A DNA stretch of 64,000 bases, from assembly GCA_013297875.1 (NCBI GenBank), contig JAAFIW010000023.1, positions 1 through 64,000 of the forward strand, in the 5' to 3' direction. How positions within the stretch are numbered: position 1 is the first letter of the stretch; each line of letters opens with the position of its first letter. The notes beneath the pieces are model-generated. The model worked only from the letters and a program-made list of their open reading frames with translations. It did no database searches and was not told the DNA's origin. Shown in pieces: positions 52,599-62,042 of the stretch. Both the position numbers and the translations under genes were made by a program. Origin of the DNA: Comamonadaceae bacterium (GTDB lineage Bacteria > Pseudomonadota > Gammaproteobacteria > Burkholderiales > Burkholderiaceae_C).

Positions 52599-54905
52599 AT
52601 GAAACACCTTGCGAAGACTTCCGTGAAACGCATGGCCTTGATGGCCGCTTTGTTCAGTGCCGCGCTGGCCGTGACAGCTTGTGGCGGAGGCGGTGGGGGC
52701 GATGCGACCCCCGCACCACCACCCGTGGCCACGCCTGCGCCTGCACCCGCACCCCTACCTGCGCCGCCCGCGTCAACGCCCGCTCCGGCACCTGCACCCA
52801 CACCGGCTCCCACGCCGTCGCCCAGCCCCGCACCGGCGCCAACACCCGCCCCGAGTCCTGCACCTGCCTCCACCGCTGGGCCGCTCAGTTTTTTCTCAGG
52901 CACGCTTTTGGGCTCAGGCAACCTTGACGGCGCTGCCGCCGTGGCCCGCTTCAACGCACCGCAGGGCATCGCCCGCGATGCGGCGGGTAATCTGTATGTC
53001 GCTGATTCCCAGAACTCTGTGGTTCGCAAGATCAGCGCGGCGGGCGAGGTGAGCACCTTGGCTGGGCAGATGGGGGTTTCGGGCTCGGCCGATGGCACCG
53101 GCAGCGCTGCCCGGTTCAGTCGGCCTTTTAGCGTGGCAGTCGACAGCGCTGGCAATGTCTATGTTGCCGATGTTTCCCGAAACCAGCAGTTGCCTTCGTC
53201 CGTTCGCAAAATCAGCCCTGCTGGAGCTGTGAGCACGCTGCCGCTGAGTTTTATGGCCAACCAGCCGGCTTTTTTTGTCGGCTTTGACTTTGGTGTGGCG
53301 GTAGACCCCAGTGGCAATCTCTACGTTGCCACAAGAAACATGGTGTTCAAAGTCACGCCATCGGGCGTCGAATCCACCCTGACCACGTTTGAGCCATTTC
53401 TTGATCCGATTTTTGCTGCAAACCCGGCCCCCCCGCCAGCCCCGCCCATCACGCGCACGCCACAGCTTGCAGGCATTGCCGTGCAAGCCGATGGCACGGT
53501 GTATGTGACCGATGTGGTGGGCCATGTGATCAGGCGTGTTGCGCCCAATGGCACTGCGTCCGTCGTTGCCGGTCGTGAGGGCTGCTATCAGGTCGCTGCC
53601 CTCGCCGGCAGCCCCTGCGGGTTTGTGCCGGGCACCGGCGATGGAGTGGGCCAAGCCGCCCGATTTTTCAACCCACGTTGGATTGCATTGGATGCCGCTG
53701 GCGACTTGTTGGTGGCTGACCAACCCGCCCCCAGTGGCACGCCCGGAGTCGACACGCTATCCCCGCGGGTGCTGCGCAAAGTCACACCTGCTGGCGTGGT
53801 CACCACGGTGGCTTCCGGGTTGGATGGCTTGGGTGGTTTGACCGTTGATGCGCAGGGCGCGGCCTACATCAGCGATGTCACTTATTCGCGCATTCTGAAA
53901 AAACTGCCCGATCAGGCGGCTACAGCGTTCACGGGCACCAACCAGGCACCGGGCCCCTTGTTTTTCAACCTGGCCCCCAACCCAATGGGCGGTCTGTTTG
54001 CCCTTCAGGCTGGCAACACCTTGTCTTTTAACAGGGCGCGCTACGCCCTGAACCTGGCCAGTGTCTCGCCTGGCGGAATCAGCACGACGGTGGCGCAAGG
54101 CTTGGGTGGCTACAACTTGCCGCGCGCGGGTTTAGCGGTAGACGCGGCGGGCAATGCCTACACCACCAAGTCGGGTGAGAGCCAGTCCGTGCCCTTTGCC
54201 GGAATCCTGGAGCAAACCGGCCAGGTCATCAAGGTCACACCCAGCGGCGCAACCAGCACCTTCTGGAACTCGGCCGACTTGGTGCCCGCCCGCTTGCCGC
54301 TCGACTTTGTGCCTGCCCGCCTGGCGTTTGACCCTGCAGGTAGTTTGTTCGTGGCGGGCTACCGCGGCACCAGCGAGTTTTTCACTCCCTGGCCCGACGC
54401 CTTGCCCTTCGTGATCAAAGTATCTGCCACAGGCCAACTGCTAGGCCAAATTCCTCTGCTGGCCCCAGGCCAGCCTGAGCCTGCGGCTTCGTCGACGCCT
54501 AAACCGCCCGAGATTGGTACGGACTCAGCAGGCAACTTGTATGTCGCGGTCTACAACACCATTCGCAAAATCAGCCCAGCGGGTGTGCTGACGGTGTTGG
54601 CGGGTGCTACTGGGGTATCGGGTTTTGCCGACGGCGCGGGCGACCAAGCCCGTTTTGGCGAAATCAGAGGCCTGGCGGTGGACGCAGCCGGCAACATTTA
54701 CGCCGCCGACGCCACCAGCTCAACGGTCAGAAAAATCACCCCCGCTGGCGCGGTGACCACCATCGTAGGCAAGCTTGGCTCGCAAGGCATTTTGCTGGGC
54801 GACTTGCCAGGCAGCCTGGCCACGCCCAACGGCTTGATGATTGACGCGAGTGGGTTTTTGTACATTAGCAGTGGGCAGGCGCTGCTGAGGGTGAAGCTGC
54901 CTTAG
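52599..54905 (+). CDS. lipoprotein with NHL-type propeller (array member 3)
   Basis: 768 residues. Same leader and Cys28, shorter stalk (about 36-92), then NHL-like repeats such as [67 protein letters not shown]. Unlike member 1 it contains two propeller-like regions, about 95-420 and 430-768. Its ending, [15 protein letters not shown], is nearly identical to the end of member 1 ([14 protein letters not shown]). Confidence 0.83.
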   Translation: MKHLAKTSVKRMALMAALFSAALAVTACGGGGGGDATPAPPPVATPAPAPAPLPAPPASTPAPAPAPTPAPTPSPSPAPAPTPAPSPAPASTAGPLSFFSGTLLGSGNLDGAAAVARFNAPQGIARDAAGNLYVADSQNSVVRKISAAGEVSTLAGQMGVSGSADGTGSAARFSRPFSVAVDSAGNVYVADVSRNQQLPSSVRKISPAGAVSTLPLSFMANQPAFFVGFDFGVAVDPSGNLYVATRNMVFKVTPSGVESTLTTFEPFLDPIFAANPAPPPAPPITRTPQLAGIAVQADGTVYVTDVVGHVIRRVAPNGTASVVAGREGCYQVAALAGSPCGFVPGTGDGVGQAARFFNPRWIALDAAGDLLVADQPAPSGTPGVDTLSPRVLRKVTPAGVVTTVASGLDGLGGLTVDAQGAAYISDVTYSRILKKLPDQAATAFTGTNQAPGPLFFNLAPNPMGGLFALQAGNTLSFNRARYALNLASVSPGGISTTVAQGLGGYNLPRAGLAVDAAGNAYTTKSGESQSVPFAGILEQTGQVIKVTPSGATSTFWNSADLVPARLPLDFVPARLAFDPAGSLFVAGYRGTSEFFTPWPDALPFVIKVSATGQLLGQIPLLAPGQPEPAASSTPKPPEIGTDSAGNLYVAVYNTIRKISPAGVLTVLAGATGVSGFADGAGDQARFGEIRGLAVDAAGNIYAADATSSTVRKITPAGAVTTIVGKLGSQGILLGDLPGSLATPNGLMIDASGFLYISSGQALLRVKLP

Positions 54906-54940
54906 GTGATCGATCAGGCCAGATCAACAGCAGGCAAGTT

Positions 54941-54976
54941 ACTATCAAAAACATAGCTGCTCGTGCCCGCTGAGCG
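54941..54976 (+). repeat. degenerate 42-bp element at array junction 3, without a following gene
   Basis: ACTATCAAAAACATAGCTGC, then TCGTGCCCGCTGAGCG. The leader-like sequence after it (GCACATAAGTTACTTTTGA) resembles the one before member 3 but leads into a convergent gene, so it may be the remains of a lost unit. Confidence 0.7.
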
Positions 54977-55033
54977 TGCACATAAGTTACTTTTGACTGA
55001 ATTTCGGCGAAGAATGAGCGGTTATGCGCCCGC

Positions 55034-56260
55034 TCACTTCGCGGGCCGCTTCATCGTCTCCAGTTTCCCCAAGTCCACCGTATTCAGCGCCGTTTTCAAG
55101 CTGCCGATGTCAATGCCTTGTCCGTTGGCGTTGACCATCACGCCGTTTTCCAGCACCACGCTCACCTCGCTGCGGCTGCCGTCTTTGGTGTATTCCTCGC
55201 GCACGGTGCGCTTGCCTTGTTTGTAGACTTTTTCAACACCCTGGTCGGTTTCGCGGTTCATCGTCACGCCGGCCCAGGTAGCCATCGACATCAGGCCGCC
55301 CAGGCCACCGGCGTCCAGGACCGACAGCTCCACTTGCTTGCCATCTGCGCCATACACGGCTTTGGCTGTGGAGCCTGCGATGCCCATCGCGCCGCCGCTT
55401 TGCGATTCAAACGAGGTGCGCGGCAGGCCCGATGCGGTGGCAGGCAGCAGGGCCTGCAGATCAGCCGCTGGCAGCGGCGCGCCCGTGACACCGGTGGCAG
55501 CGGCCAGAATGTCGGCAGACGCTTTGGCCACCGCGTTGGCGTCACCCGACTTTTCGGCCTTGTCCATGCGGGCAGAGGCTTCCTCCATCTTTTTGCTCAT
55601 TTCATCGAGCTTGGCGGTGTTGATGGTGGTGCCGCCGGGCAGGGTGATTTCAGCGGGTGCGCTGCTGGAGGCACCCAAGCCAGACAAGGGCGACGCGGTG
55701 ACCAGCGCCGACAAGGCCCCCAACACAATGCCGGCCACGATGCCGCACACGGCAGTGACGGCGGTGTAGCCCACCGCCTTGTCGGGTGGGCACTTCATCA
55801 GCGCCGGCAGGCCCAGATACAGCAGATGAATGCCATACAGCGCGGCCAGAAACCCCAGCATGGCCAGCGAGGGCAGCAGGCTGAAAATGCCGCCCACAAA
55901 GCCTGCGGTCATGCTGTAGGCCACCACCTTGAAGGCTTTCAGCGGGTCGGGCGTGCCGCCAAACGTCGGTGCCAAGGCGTTGACGATCAGCGAAATGACA
56001 TAGACGATTCCCAGCGAAAGCACAAAACCCACCACCATATTGCCCAGGCCCGCCAGCAGCGGCACCCGAAAATTGAAGCCAAAGCCGCCCACACCAATCA
56101 GCGAAAAACCAATGAAGGTGGCCACTGCCGGAATGGCTGCCAGGTACACCAGATAGTCTTTATAAATGCTGGCGACATCGCCACCCTCGGCCTCAATGAC
56201 CGGCCAGGTGTCTTTGGGCTTGAGCAGAATGTCCTGCACGCGTTGAAGCAGTTGTTGCAT
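55034..56260 (-). CDS. Yip1-domain membrane protein
   Basis: 408 residues. The Yip1 domain covers about 5-190, with helices at about 35-60, 68-92, 108-145 and 168-188. The remainder is soluble: a coiled-coil segment (EMSKKMEEASARMDKAEKSGD) and a beta-rich end with VLDAGGLGGLMSMATWAGV. Yip1 homologues are membrane proteins of unknown role in bacteria. It lies antisense between array members 3 and 4 and carries no leader similarity to them. Confidence 0.8.
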   Translation of the reverse strand: MQQLLQRVQDILLKPKDTWPVIEAEGGDVASIYKDYLVYLAAIPAVATFIGFSLIGVGGFGFNFRVPLLAGLGNMVVGFVLSLGIVYVISLIVNALAPTFGGTPDPLKAFKVVAYSMTAGFVGGIFSLLPSLAMLGFLAALYGIHLLYLGLPALMKCPPDKAVGYTAVTAVCGIVAGIVLGALSALVTASPLSGLGASSSAPAEITLPGGTTINTAKLDEMSKKMEEASARMDKAEKSGDANAVAKASADILAAATGVTGAPLPAADLQALLPATASGLPRTSFESQSGGAMGIAGSTAKAVYGADGKQVELSVLDAGGLGGLMSMATWAGVTMNRETDQGVEKVYKQGKRTVREEYTKDGSRSEVSVVLENGVMVNANGQGIDIGSLKTALNTVDLGKLETMKRPAK

Positions 56261-56453
56261 AGCGATGAACTCCTGTTGACGGTTGGTTTCGGTATCTGGC
56301 GCAGCGCATTATGTTTTAGCAGTAGCAAAAATCGCAGCGAAATCCATGGGTTGCCTGCCTACTTTTACTCACCTTGTTCTCCGATCTGCCGGCAGACGAA
56401 CTGGTAGCAAGCGCCACAATGCAAATTGAAAATTGAAAAGGGGGAAACAAATC

Positions 56454-58034
56454 ATGAAACACCATCCAAAAGGCCACTTGCCACGCGTGCTGCTGACGAG
56501 CGCGATGGTTTGTGCCGTGGTGGCCATTGGCGCCTGCGGTGGGGGCAGCGGTGGTGATGCCGTACCAGCACCAGCACCAGCACCAGTTCTTGCACCACCG
56601 CTGGTCTGGAGTCCAGCGCAGCTGCTTGAAACCGTTAACGCCATCGGCCCTTTGCCTGCGTTTGATCCCGCAGCTGTTCCACCGGTCGCCCGCAACCCGA
56701 TCAACATGGGTGACGCTGAGGCACCCAGCGTCGGGTTTGATGCAAGTGGTCAGGCGCTGGCCGTATGGCGGCAATCAGATGGCGTGAGATACAACCTGTG
56801 GGCCAATCGCTACGTGCCAGGCGCGGGCTGGGGCACGGCAGCGCCGATTGAAGGAGGTGGCGGCTCGATGATTGGTTTTCCCCGGCTGATGGTTCAGCCC
56901 AGCGGGGTCGCCACGGTTTGGTGGGTGGCGGGACGGGCATCGCTGTCAGCGCGCTACCTGCCCGGCAGTGGTTGGGGCGCGGCGAAAACAGTCAATTTCT
57001 ACCCCGTGAGCCGTGTGGCCTCGCCCAACGACTTCAGTGGGCCAACACCGGATATGGATTTGCTGGACACCGTCTCACCGGCGGTGGTGGCCGGTGCTGA
57101 AGGTGGGTTCACCGCTGTTTGGGATGAGTTTGAGCCGGACGGGCGTGCAACATCGTCCGCCAACGCCAGTGGCAACTATTCCGTTTGGGGCAACCAGACG
57201 TTTGCAGATGGCAGCTGGGGAACACCCGTGCGGCTGAAGACTCCGGTGCGAGGCTTGCGCAGCACCAGCGTTGGGCTGCCGAACGCACGACTGGCCGGTT
57301 TTGCGCAAGGCCCCCGGTTTGGCGCGGATGCGGCGGGCAATACCCTGGCCCTGTGGTTGGACAATGACATCGATGTGGCCGGGCAAAAACTTCTGTTTGC
57401 CCGCCGGGTCGCCGGTGTCTGGCAGCCTGCGGGCTTGATACCGGGTGATGATTTGCCCAGCCGCCAAGACAGTTATGACATCGCGATGGATGCCAGCGGG
57501 CAGGGAATGGCCGTATGGACCCGTCCACCTGGCGTGTTTGCCAAGCGGTACACCGCTGCCACGGGTTGGGAGACTCAGACCGTGGCGATTCAAGCGGCCA
57601 GATCTGGCGCGAATCCCGGGCCGCTGCAGGTGGTGGCAGATGGCGCGGGAAACATGCTGGCCCTGTGGTCGGGGCCTCTTGGGCTGTGGGCTAACCGGTT
57701 TGTGCCGGGCACGGGGTGGGGGACGGCGGTGCAGGTTCACAGTACCTCGTCTCAGATTCCACGCTTTCATGTGGCAGGCAACGCCAAAGGCAATGCCGTC
57801 GTCGTCTGGCACGAAGAAGCCAGGGTGGGTAATGTGAGTACCGTCAGCTTGTGGGCCAGCTACTTTGCAGCCGACACGTGCTGGCGCGCAGCAACCGCGT
57901 TGAGTCGCGATGGCACACCCTCAGGCAACCCAAACCTGCAAGCCGCCATCGATGCCAGCGGCAACGCGACCGCCGTGTGGGACGGGTTTGACGGGACACG
58001 CGTCAACATCATGACCAGTGCCTACCGACGCTGA
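56454..58034 (+). CDS. lipoprotein with WANRY-type repeats (array member 4)
   Basis: 526 residues from ATG 56454 with GGGGGAA upstream. Leader ends AIGACGGGSGG, Cys28, with a very short PAPAPAP stalk. The body has repeats like VGFDASGQALAVWRQSDGVRYNLWANRYVPGAGWGTA, as in member 2. The leader is more diverged than in members 1-3, so this may be an older copy. Confidence 0.83.
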   Translation: MKHHPKGHLPRVLLTSAMVCAVVAIGACGGGSGGDAVPAPAPAPVLAPPLVWSPAQLLETVNAIGPLPAFDPAAVPPVARNPINMGDAEAPSVGFDASGQALAVWRQSDGVRYNLWANRYVPGAGWGTAAPIEGGGGSMIGFPRLMVQPSGVATVWWVAGRASLSARYLPGSGWGAAKTVNFYPVSRVASPNDFSGPTPDMDLLDTVSPAVVAGAEGGFTAVWDEFEPDGRATSSANASGNYSVWGNQTFADGSWGTPVRLKTPVRGLRSTSVGLPNARLAGFAQGPRFGADAAGNTLALWLDNDIDVAGQKLLFARRVAGVWQPAGLIPGDDLPSRQDSYDIAMDASGQGMAVWTRPPGVFAKRYTAATGWETQTVAIQAARSGANPGPLQVVADGAGNMLALWSGPLGLWANRFVPGTGWGTAVQVHSTSSQIPRFHVAGNAKGNAVVVWHEEARVGNVSTVSLWASYFAADTCWRAATALSRDGTPSGNPNLQAAIDASGNATAVWDGFDGTRVNIMTSAYRR

Positions 58035-58073
58035 TTTTTATTAAAAGCAAAGCCTTCCGAGCAATTCAATACC

Positions 58074-58115
58074 ACTATCAATTCGATAGCTGTTTGAGCA
58101 GTCTTTACATGGGCT
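58074..58115 (+). repeat. 42-bp dispersed element
   Basis: ACTATCAATTCGATAGCTGT, then TTGAGCAGTC, then TTTACATGGGCT. After member 4, same orientation as the copies upstream. Confidence 0.9.
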
Positions 58116-58156
58116 GTAGGCCGATATGACCTTGATTTCGTGCCTTTGACGCGCAG

Positions 58157-58654
58157 TCAGGCCGACACCAGGCTTTTGTACATCACATGCGCGTCCACAT
58201 AGCCCAACTGGCTGTGGTGAAAGGCACCCGGCAGCGTGCCCACGATGGCAAAGCCCAGCTTTTGCCACAGGCGCACGGCACCGGTGTTGGTGGACACCAC
58301 CAGGTTGAACTGCATGGCCCGGTAGCCCAGCGTGCGGGCATGGTCTTGCGAGTGCTCGCACATCAAGGCTGCCACGCCCTGGCCGCGCGCCGCCTGCGCC
58401 ACCACATAGCCGCAGTTGCACACATGGCCGCCTAGCCCAGGCTGATTGGGTTTAAGGGAATAGGTGCCAATGACGGCACCTGTATCAGACGTGGCGACAA
58501 AGGTGGCTTGTGGCGCTGTGATCCACGCCTGGTGAATCTCGGCCTCGGTGCTGCTGGGCGAAAAGGCGTAGGTGTCGCCGGTGCAAAAGACCGATTGCAG
58601 CAGGGGCCACAGGGCGGGCCAGTCCGCCGGCTGAAAGGGGCGGATGGTGATCAT
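58157..58654 (-). CDS. GNAT-family acetyltransferase
   Basis: 165 residues. Acetyl-CoA motif A is QAARGQGVAALMCEHSQDHA (R/Q-x-x-G-x-G/A). The N-terminus is MITIRPFQPADWPAL, typical. The substrate is unknown. It overlaps the DinB gene by four bases. Confidence 0.9.
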   Translation of the reverse strand: MITIRPFQPADWPALWPLLQSVFCTGDTYAFSPSSTEAEIHQAWITAPQATFVATSDTGAVIGTYSLKPNQPGLGGHVCNCGYVVAQAARGQGVAALMCEHSQDHARTLGYRAMQFNLVVSTNTGAVRLWQKLGFAIVGTLPGAFHHSQLGYVDAHVMYKSLVSA

Positions 58655-59148
58655 GCTTGCCTGCGCGCAGGCTCGCTTTGATGCAGAAACTTGGTGTACA
58701 GGTCACGCGGCGGCGAGACCGATATGGACTTGAGCACCTGGCCCACATTGCCCCGGTGGTAGCCGCCGTGGGTGACGACGTGCAGCAGCATTTCTTCACG
58801 CGTCATGCGGCCTGCATCGCCGTCGGTGAAGCGAAACGATAGAGTCTCGCGCAGTTGCTCGGCAGACACACCGGCGGCGTAGCGCTCAAACCAGGCGTCG
58901 GTTTGCGCCACCGCAAACTGCAATTCACCCAGCTCGGGCGTGGCTTCGGTGTTGGTTGCTGTGTAGTGATGCGGCGTGCCTTGCAGGTGTGCCTGAAAAA
59001 TGCAATCGACCACGTAGATGTGGTTCAACGTGCGAATGGCGGTGTGAACCGCGTCGGCATGCTGCCGCGCGTCGATGGTGGACAGCAGATGGAACAACTC
59101 GTTGTTGGACCAGGATTTGTAGGCGAACAGGGATGGGAGGGTGTTCAT
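58651..59148 (-). CDS. DinB-family metalloprotein
   Basis: 165-residue four-helix bundle. The three histidines expected to bind metal are one in LNHIYVVD and two in HVVTHGGYHRGNVG. Possible thiol transferase fold; role unknown. Coupled to the GNAT gene. Confidence 0.88.
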   Translation of the reverse strand: MNTLPSLFAYKSWSNNELFHLLSTIDARQHADAVHTAIRTLNHIYVVDCIFQAHLQGTPHHYTATNTEATPELGELQFAVAQTDAWFERYAAGVSAEQLRETLSFRFTDGDAGRMTREEMLLHVVTHGGYHRGNVGQVLKSISVSPPRDLYTKFLHQSEPARRQA

Positions 59149-59169
59149 GTGGGGAATTCTCCAGTGTCG

Positions 59170-60816
59170 TTATCGAATGACAACACGAACCTCTGCAATC
59201 TTGAACCTTATAAACTCGATGAGTAGCAAGTAATGTGGCGCTTGCGCATCTCCGTCGAAAATTTTGCCAACAAAATCAATATCCCACCTACGAGACAAGC
59301 AACCGTCATTCTCATAGGTTTCCCAAGTATGTTCTTCGTGATAGTCTTTTCCAAAGCGTTGGTCTACATCGTTTAATTGCATGCCCCAATTCAGATTGAA
59401 GGGCAGGGGAGGTAAAAATTGCTGACACAACAAATAGTTGCCTGTGCTGTTACTTACCTGCTCGTAATCCGTATTGGTAAAAGAGACCTGATCTATATAC
59501 TTTATTTTCTTACGCCTCATGCGTGCCTTTTCTTTATCGTCAACCAACGCAGCGAACCTGTCGCCACTAAATCTCCATGGGTAGTCAAGCCCGATGAAAA
59601 ACCCCATGCTGGGCGCGTCGACATAGGTATTCCAGGAAACACTGGGGTAGCTCAAACCATACTGGCTCAAAAAGGCCTGTATATCCTGGTCTTCAGCGCA
59701 TCGACCTAAAAACGAAAGCAAGGTGGCCGCAGCTGTTTCAGGCAAAGCGGGCGTTACTACTTTTTCAACCACCGGTTTCAATTCAATTGCGGCAGGCAAG
59801 GCTTGCATCTGGATCTGTTGTGTTTTGTAGAACGCCTTAACATCCTCCAGCACGGCAGCATCTTCTACTTCGCTTTCCAGAGCGGTCTTCTGGTAGTCGT
59901 ACCAGCGCGCGTCCAGAAACAATGTGAAGCGGTCGTAGTTCACCCAATCGTCAGCGGCTTGCAGGCCTCGGCCAGTGAACAAGGGGTCAAAAACTGCCAT
60001 GAAATCATCGTCCACGCCGCACCGGTCATTCTTGCCAAGCAGGGGCTGGCTGCTGTTGCGGTGGCACATGCAATTCAAATAGCTGAAGGCGAACTGGTCA
60101 AGCTCCGGTACGTGGTCATGGCTCCAGACCTCGTTACAAAACGCGGTCTGGTACAGAAACTCCCGCCCCGTCATTTGTCTGGTCTTCACCGCTTCTACCA
60201 GTTGGGGGTGCTGCGCCAGATGGCGCTGGCCAACCCAACCATGGTGAATGCACCACGCCATAAACATGCCCATCGGCAAATCAGCCTGTTCGTTGGGCCA
60301 GCGGGTATCCCAAGGGCTGAAAGCATGCGCTCGGACTTCGCTTTTCAGCCAAGCGTAGCGCTCGCTGGTTTTGAGTTCAATGCTTGCCTTTTCATCGTCA
60401 AACCACGTGATTGATGTGGCAGCACAATGCTCAAGCGAAAACTCAAGCCGAGTGCCATATTTACGCGTAATAAGTTGATGAGGCAGATCATTTAGTTTTG
60501 CAACAGCAATGTTAAAGTTATCGTCTGGCAGCAAACCGCACGGAAGGCATTCAATTTTGTGTTTGTCAAACCAAATGGTTTTGATGTAACTGATGTATTT
60601 TTTGTTTTCTCTCTCGGGTGGGTAAAAATTGGACTGTAATATCTGGTGGGACCAACTGACTTCAACGCCATAGGGTTTTAGCGAAAAATAGCTCGAGTCA
60701 TTTGAATCAGAGGTTGGCTTCAGTGGTAACTTCACGCCGTGCGCCTGTGCAAATTGCGTGACTTGTGGTGAATCGATGCGTCTGCCAACTAAATCGAGTA
60801 ACTCACTGAATTTCAT
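59170..60816 (-). CDS. low-GC protein with duplicated outer domain around a DUF7832-like core
   Basis: 548 residues, no signal or membrane helix. Outer domain copy 1 (about 1-140) and copy 2 (about 362-535) share LLxxLGR-x-x-(D/E)-x-x-x-(V/I)QxF and a LND...FGK/KYG element. Between them (about 165-310) lies a segment with LPMGMFMAWCIHHGWV and FAFSYLNCMC that resembles the DUF7832 type linked to toxin immunity. GC is low, 20 G/C of 60 at 60541-60600, unlike its neighbours. I do not know its function. Confidence 0.72.
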   Translation of the reverse strand: MKFSELLDLVGRRIDSPQVTQFAQAHGVKLPLKPTSDSNDSSYFSLKPYGVEVSWSHQILQSNFYPPERENKKYISYIKTIWFDKHKIECLPCGLLPDDNFNIAVAKLNDLPHQLITRKYGTRLEFSLEHCAATSITWFDDEKASIELKTSERYAWLKSEVRAHAFSPWDTRWPNEQADLPMGMFMAWCIHHGWVGQRHLAQHPQLVEAVKTRQMTGREFLYQTAFCNEVWSHDHVPELDQFAFSYLNCMCHRNSSQPLLGKNDRCGVDDDFMAVFDPLFTGRGLQAADDWVNYDRFTLFLDARWYDYQKTALESEVEDAAVLEDVKAFYKTQQIQMQALPAAIELKPVVEKVVTPALPETAAATLLSFLGRCAEDQDIQAFLSQYGLSYPSVSWNTYVDAPSMGFFIGLDYPWRFSGDRFAALVDDKEKARMRRKKIKYIDQVSFTNTDYEQVSNSTGNYLLCQQFLPPLPFNLNWGMQLNDVDQRFGKDYHEEHTWETYENDGCLSRRWDIDFVGKIFDGDAQAPHYLLLIEFIRFKIAEVRVVIR

Positions 60817-60861
60817 AAATTTTCTTGGTTATTCAAATAACATATAAATAATGGGTACGAG

Positions 60862-61878
60862 TTAAGCAACCCCCAGCAACTGATGCAACCTCAGACTGGT
60901 CGTCGTGTATTGCAGCGGCACCTTCTGCTCCGGGTAAATCAGCGCCGCCGCCGCATGCGCGGCCAGGGTGGCTTCGTGGAAGCCGCAGAGGATGAGTTTC
61001 TTTTTGCCGGGGTAGGTGTTGATGTCGCCGACTGCGAAGATGCCGGGGGTGCTGGTGGCGAAGGTTTCGGGGCTGACTTGCAGCTGTTTGCGCTGCATAT
61101 CGAGGCCCCAGGTGGACAGGGGGCCTAGTTTGGGGCTGAGGCCCAGGCAGACCAGCAGGTGGTCTAGCGGGATGGTTTGGGTGGTGTTGTCGGGGGTGGT
61201 GATGTGCAGGGCTGCCAGCCGGGGGGCTGACTCAAAACCCGTGATCTGGCCGACGACGAATTGCAAGCGGCCTGCGGCGATGAGCGCTTGCACCGCGGCT
61301 TGTGTGGGCTCGGCGGCATCGAATGCGGCGCGGCGGTGCACCAGGGTGACCTGGCTGTTTTCGGCCAATTGCAATGCGGCTTCCAGCGCCGCGTCGTCAC
61401 CACCCAGCACCACCACGCGCTGACCGGCCCATGCGCCTGGCTGCGCCGTGGTGTGGTGTACCTGGCTGCCTTCAAATGGCTCCATGCCCTCCAGCTTGAG
61501 CTTGCGCGGCGCAAACGCGCCCACGCCTGCGGCGATGAAAATGGTTTGGGTGATGAATTGGGTGCCGGTGGAGGTGGCCACATCAAACCGGCCATCGGTG
61601 CGCGGCTGCACGGTGGTGACTTCCTGGCCCAGATGTAGGGGCGCTGAAAACGGGGCGATTTGCTTGAGCAGCAAATCCGTCAAGTCGCGCCCGGTGGTGG
61701 CGGGCAGTGCGGGGATGTCGTAAATCGGCTTGTCGGGGTACAGCTGCACGCACTGGCCGCCGGGGTGGGGCAGGGCATCGACCACATGGGCGTTGATCTC
61801 CAAAAGCCCCAGCTGGAAGACCTGAAACAAGCCCACCGGGCCTGCGCCGATGATGAGGGCTTGGATTTCGATGGTCAT
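60862..61878 (-). CDS. ferredoxin--NADP reductase, thioredoxin reductase-like
   Basis: 338-residue FAD enzyme. FAD motif GAGPVGLF at the start, NADPH motif VVVLGGDDAALEAAL (about 154-168), and C-terminal GIFAVGDINTYPGKKKLI. No redox CxxC between the domains, so it is the ferredoxin/flavodoxin reductase (YumC-like) type. Its neighbour encodes a ferredoxin, a likely partner. Confidence 0.92.
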   Translation of the reverse strand: MTIEIQALIIGAGPVGLFQVFQLGLLEINAHVVDALPHPGGQCVQLYPDKPIYDIPALPATTGRDLTDLLLKQIAPFSAPLHLGQEVTTVQPRTDGRFDVATSTGTQFITQTIFIAAGVGAFAPRKLKLEGMEPFEGSQVHHTTAQPGAWAGQRVVVLGGDDAALEAALQLAENSQVTLVHRRAAFDAAEPTQAAVQALIAAGRLQFVVGQITGFESAPRLAALHITTPDNTTQTIPLDHLLVCLGLSPKLGPLSTWGLDMQRKQLQVSPETFATSTPGIFAVGDINTYPGKKKLILCGFHEATLAAHAAAALIYPEQKVPLQYTTTSLRLHQLLGVA

Positions 61879-61897
61879 GGGTTTGAGTCAGTTTTTG

Positions 61898-62016
61898 AAC
61901 GCAGAGGACGCAAAGGTTTCGCAGAGGACGCAAAAAAATTCAGATTCAAAAAACAAGCTGACTTCTTTGGTTTTTCTTCTGCGTCCTCTGCGAAACCTCT
62001 GCGCACTCTGCGTTCA
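61898..62016. repeat. GCAGAGGACGC hairpin repeat, copy 2
   Basis: Left half: GAACGCAGAGGACGCAAAGG, then TTTCGCAGAGGACGCAAAAA. Right half: CTGCGTCCTCTGCGAAACC, then CTCTGCGTTC. Between the reductase and ferredoxin genes. Confidence 0.9.
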
Positions 62017-62042
62017 AAGAGAACCCCAGCGCGCTATTGATT

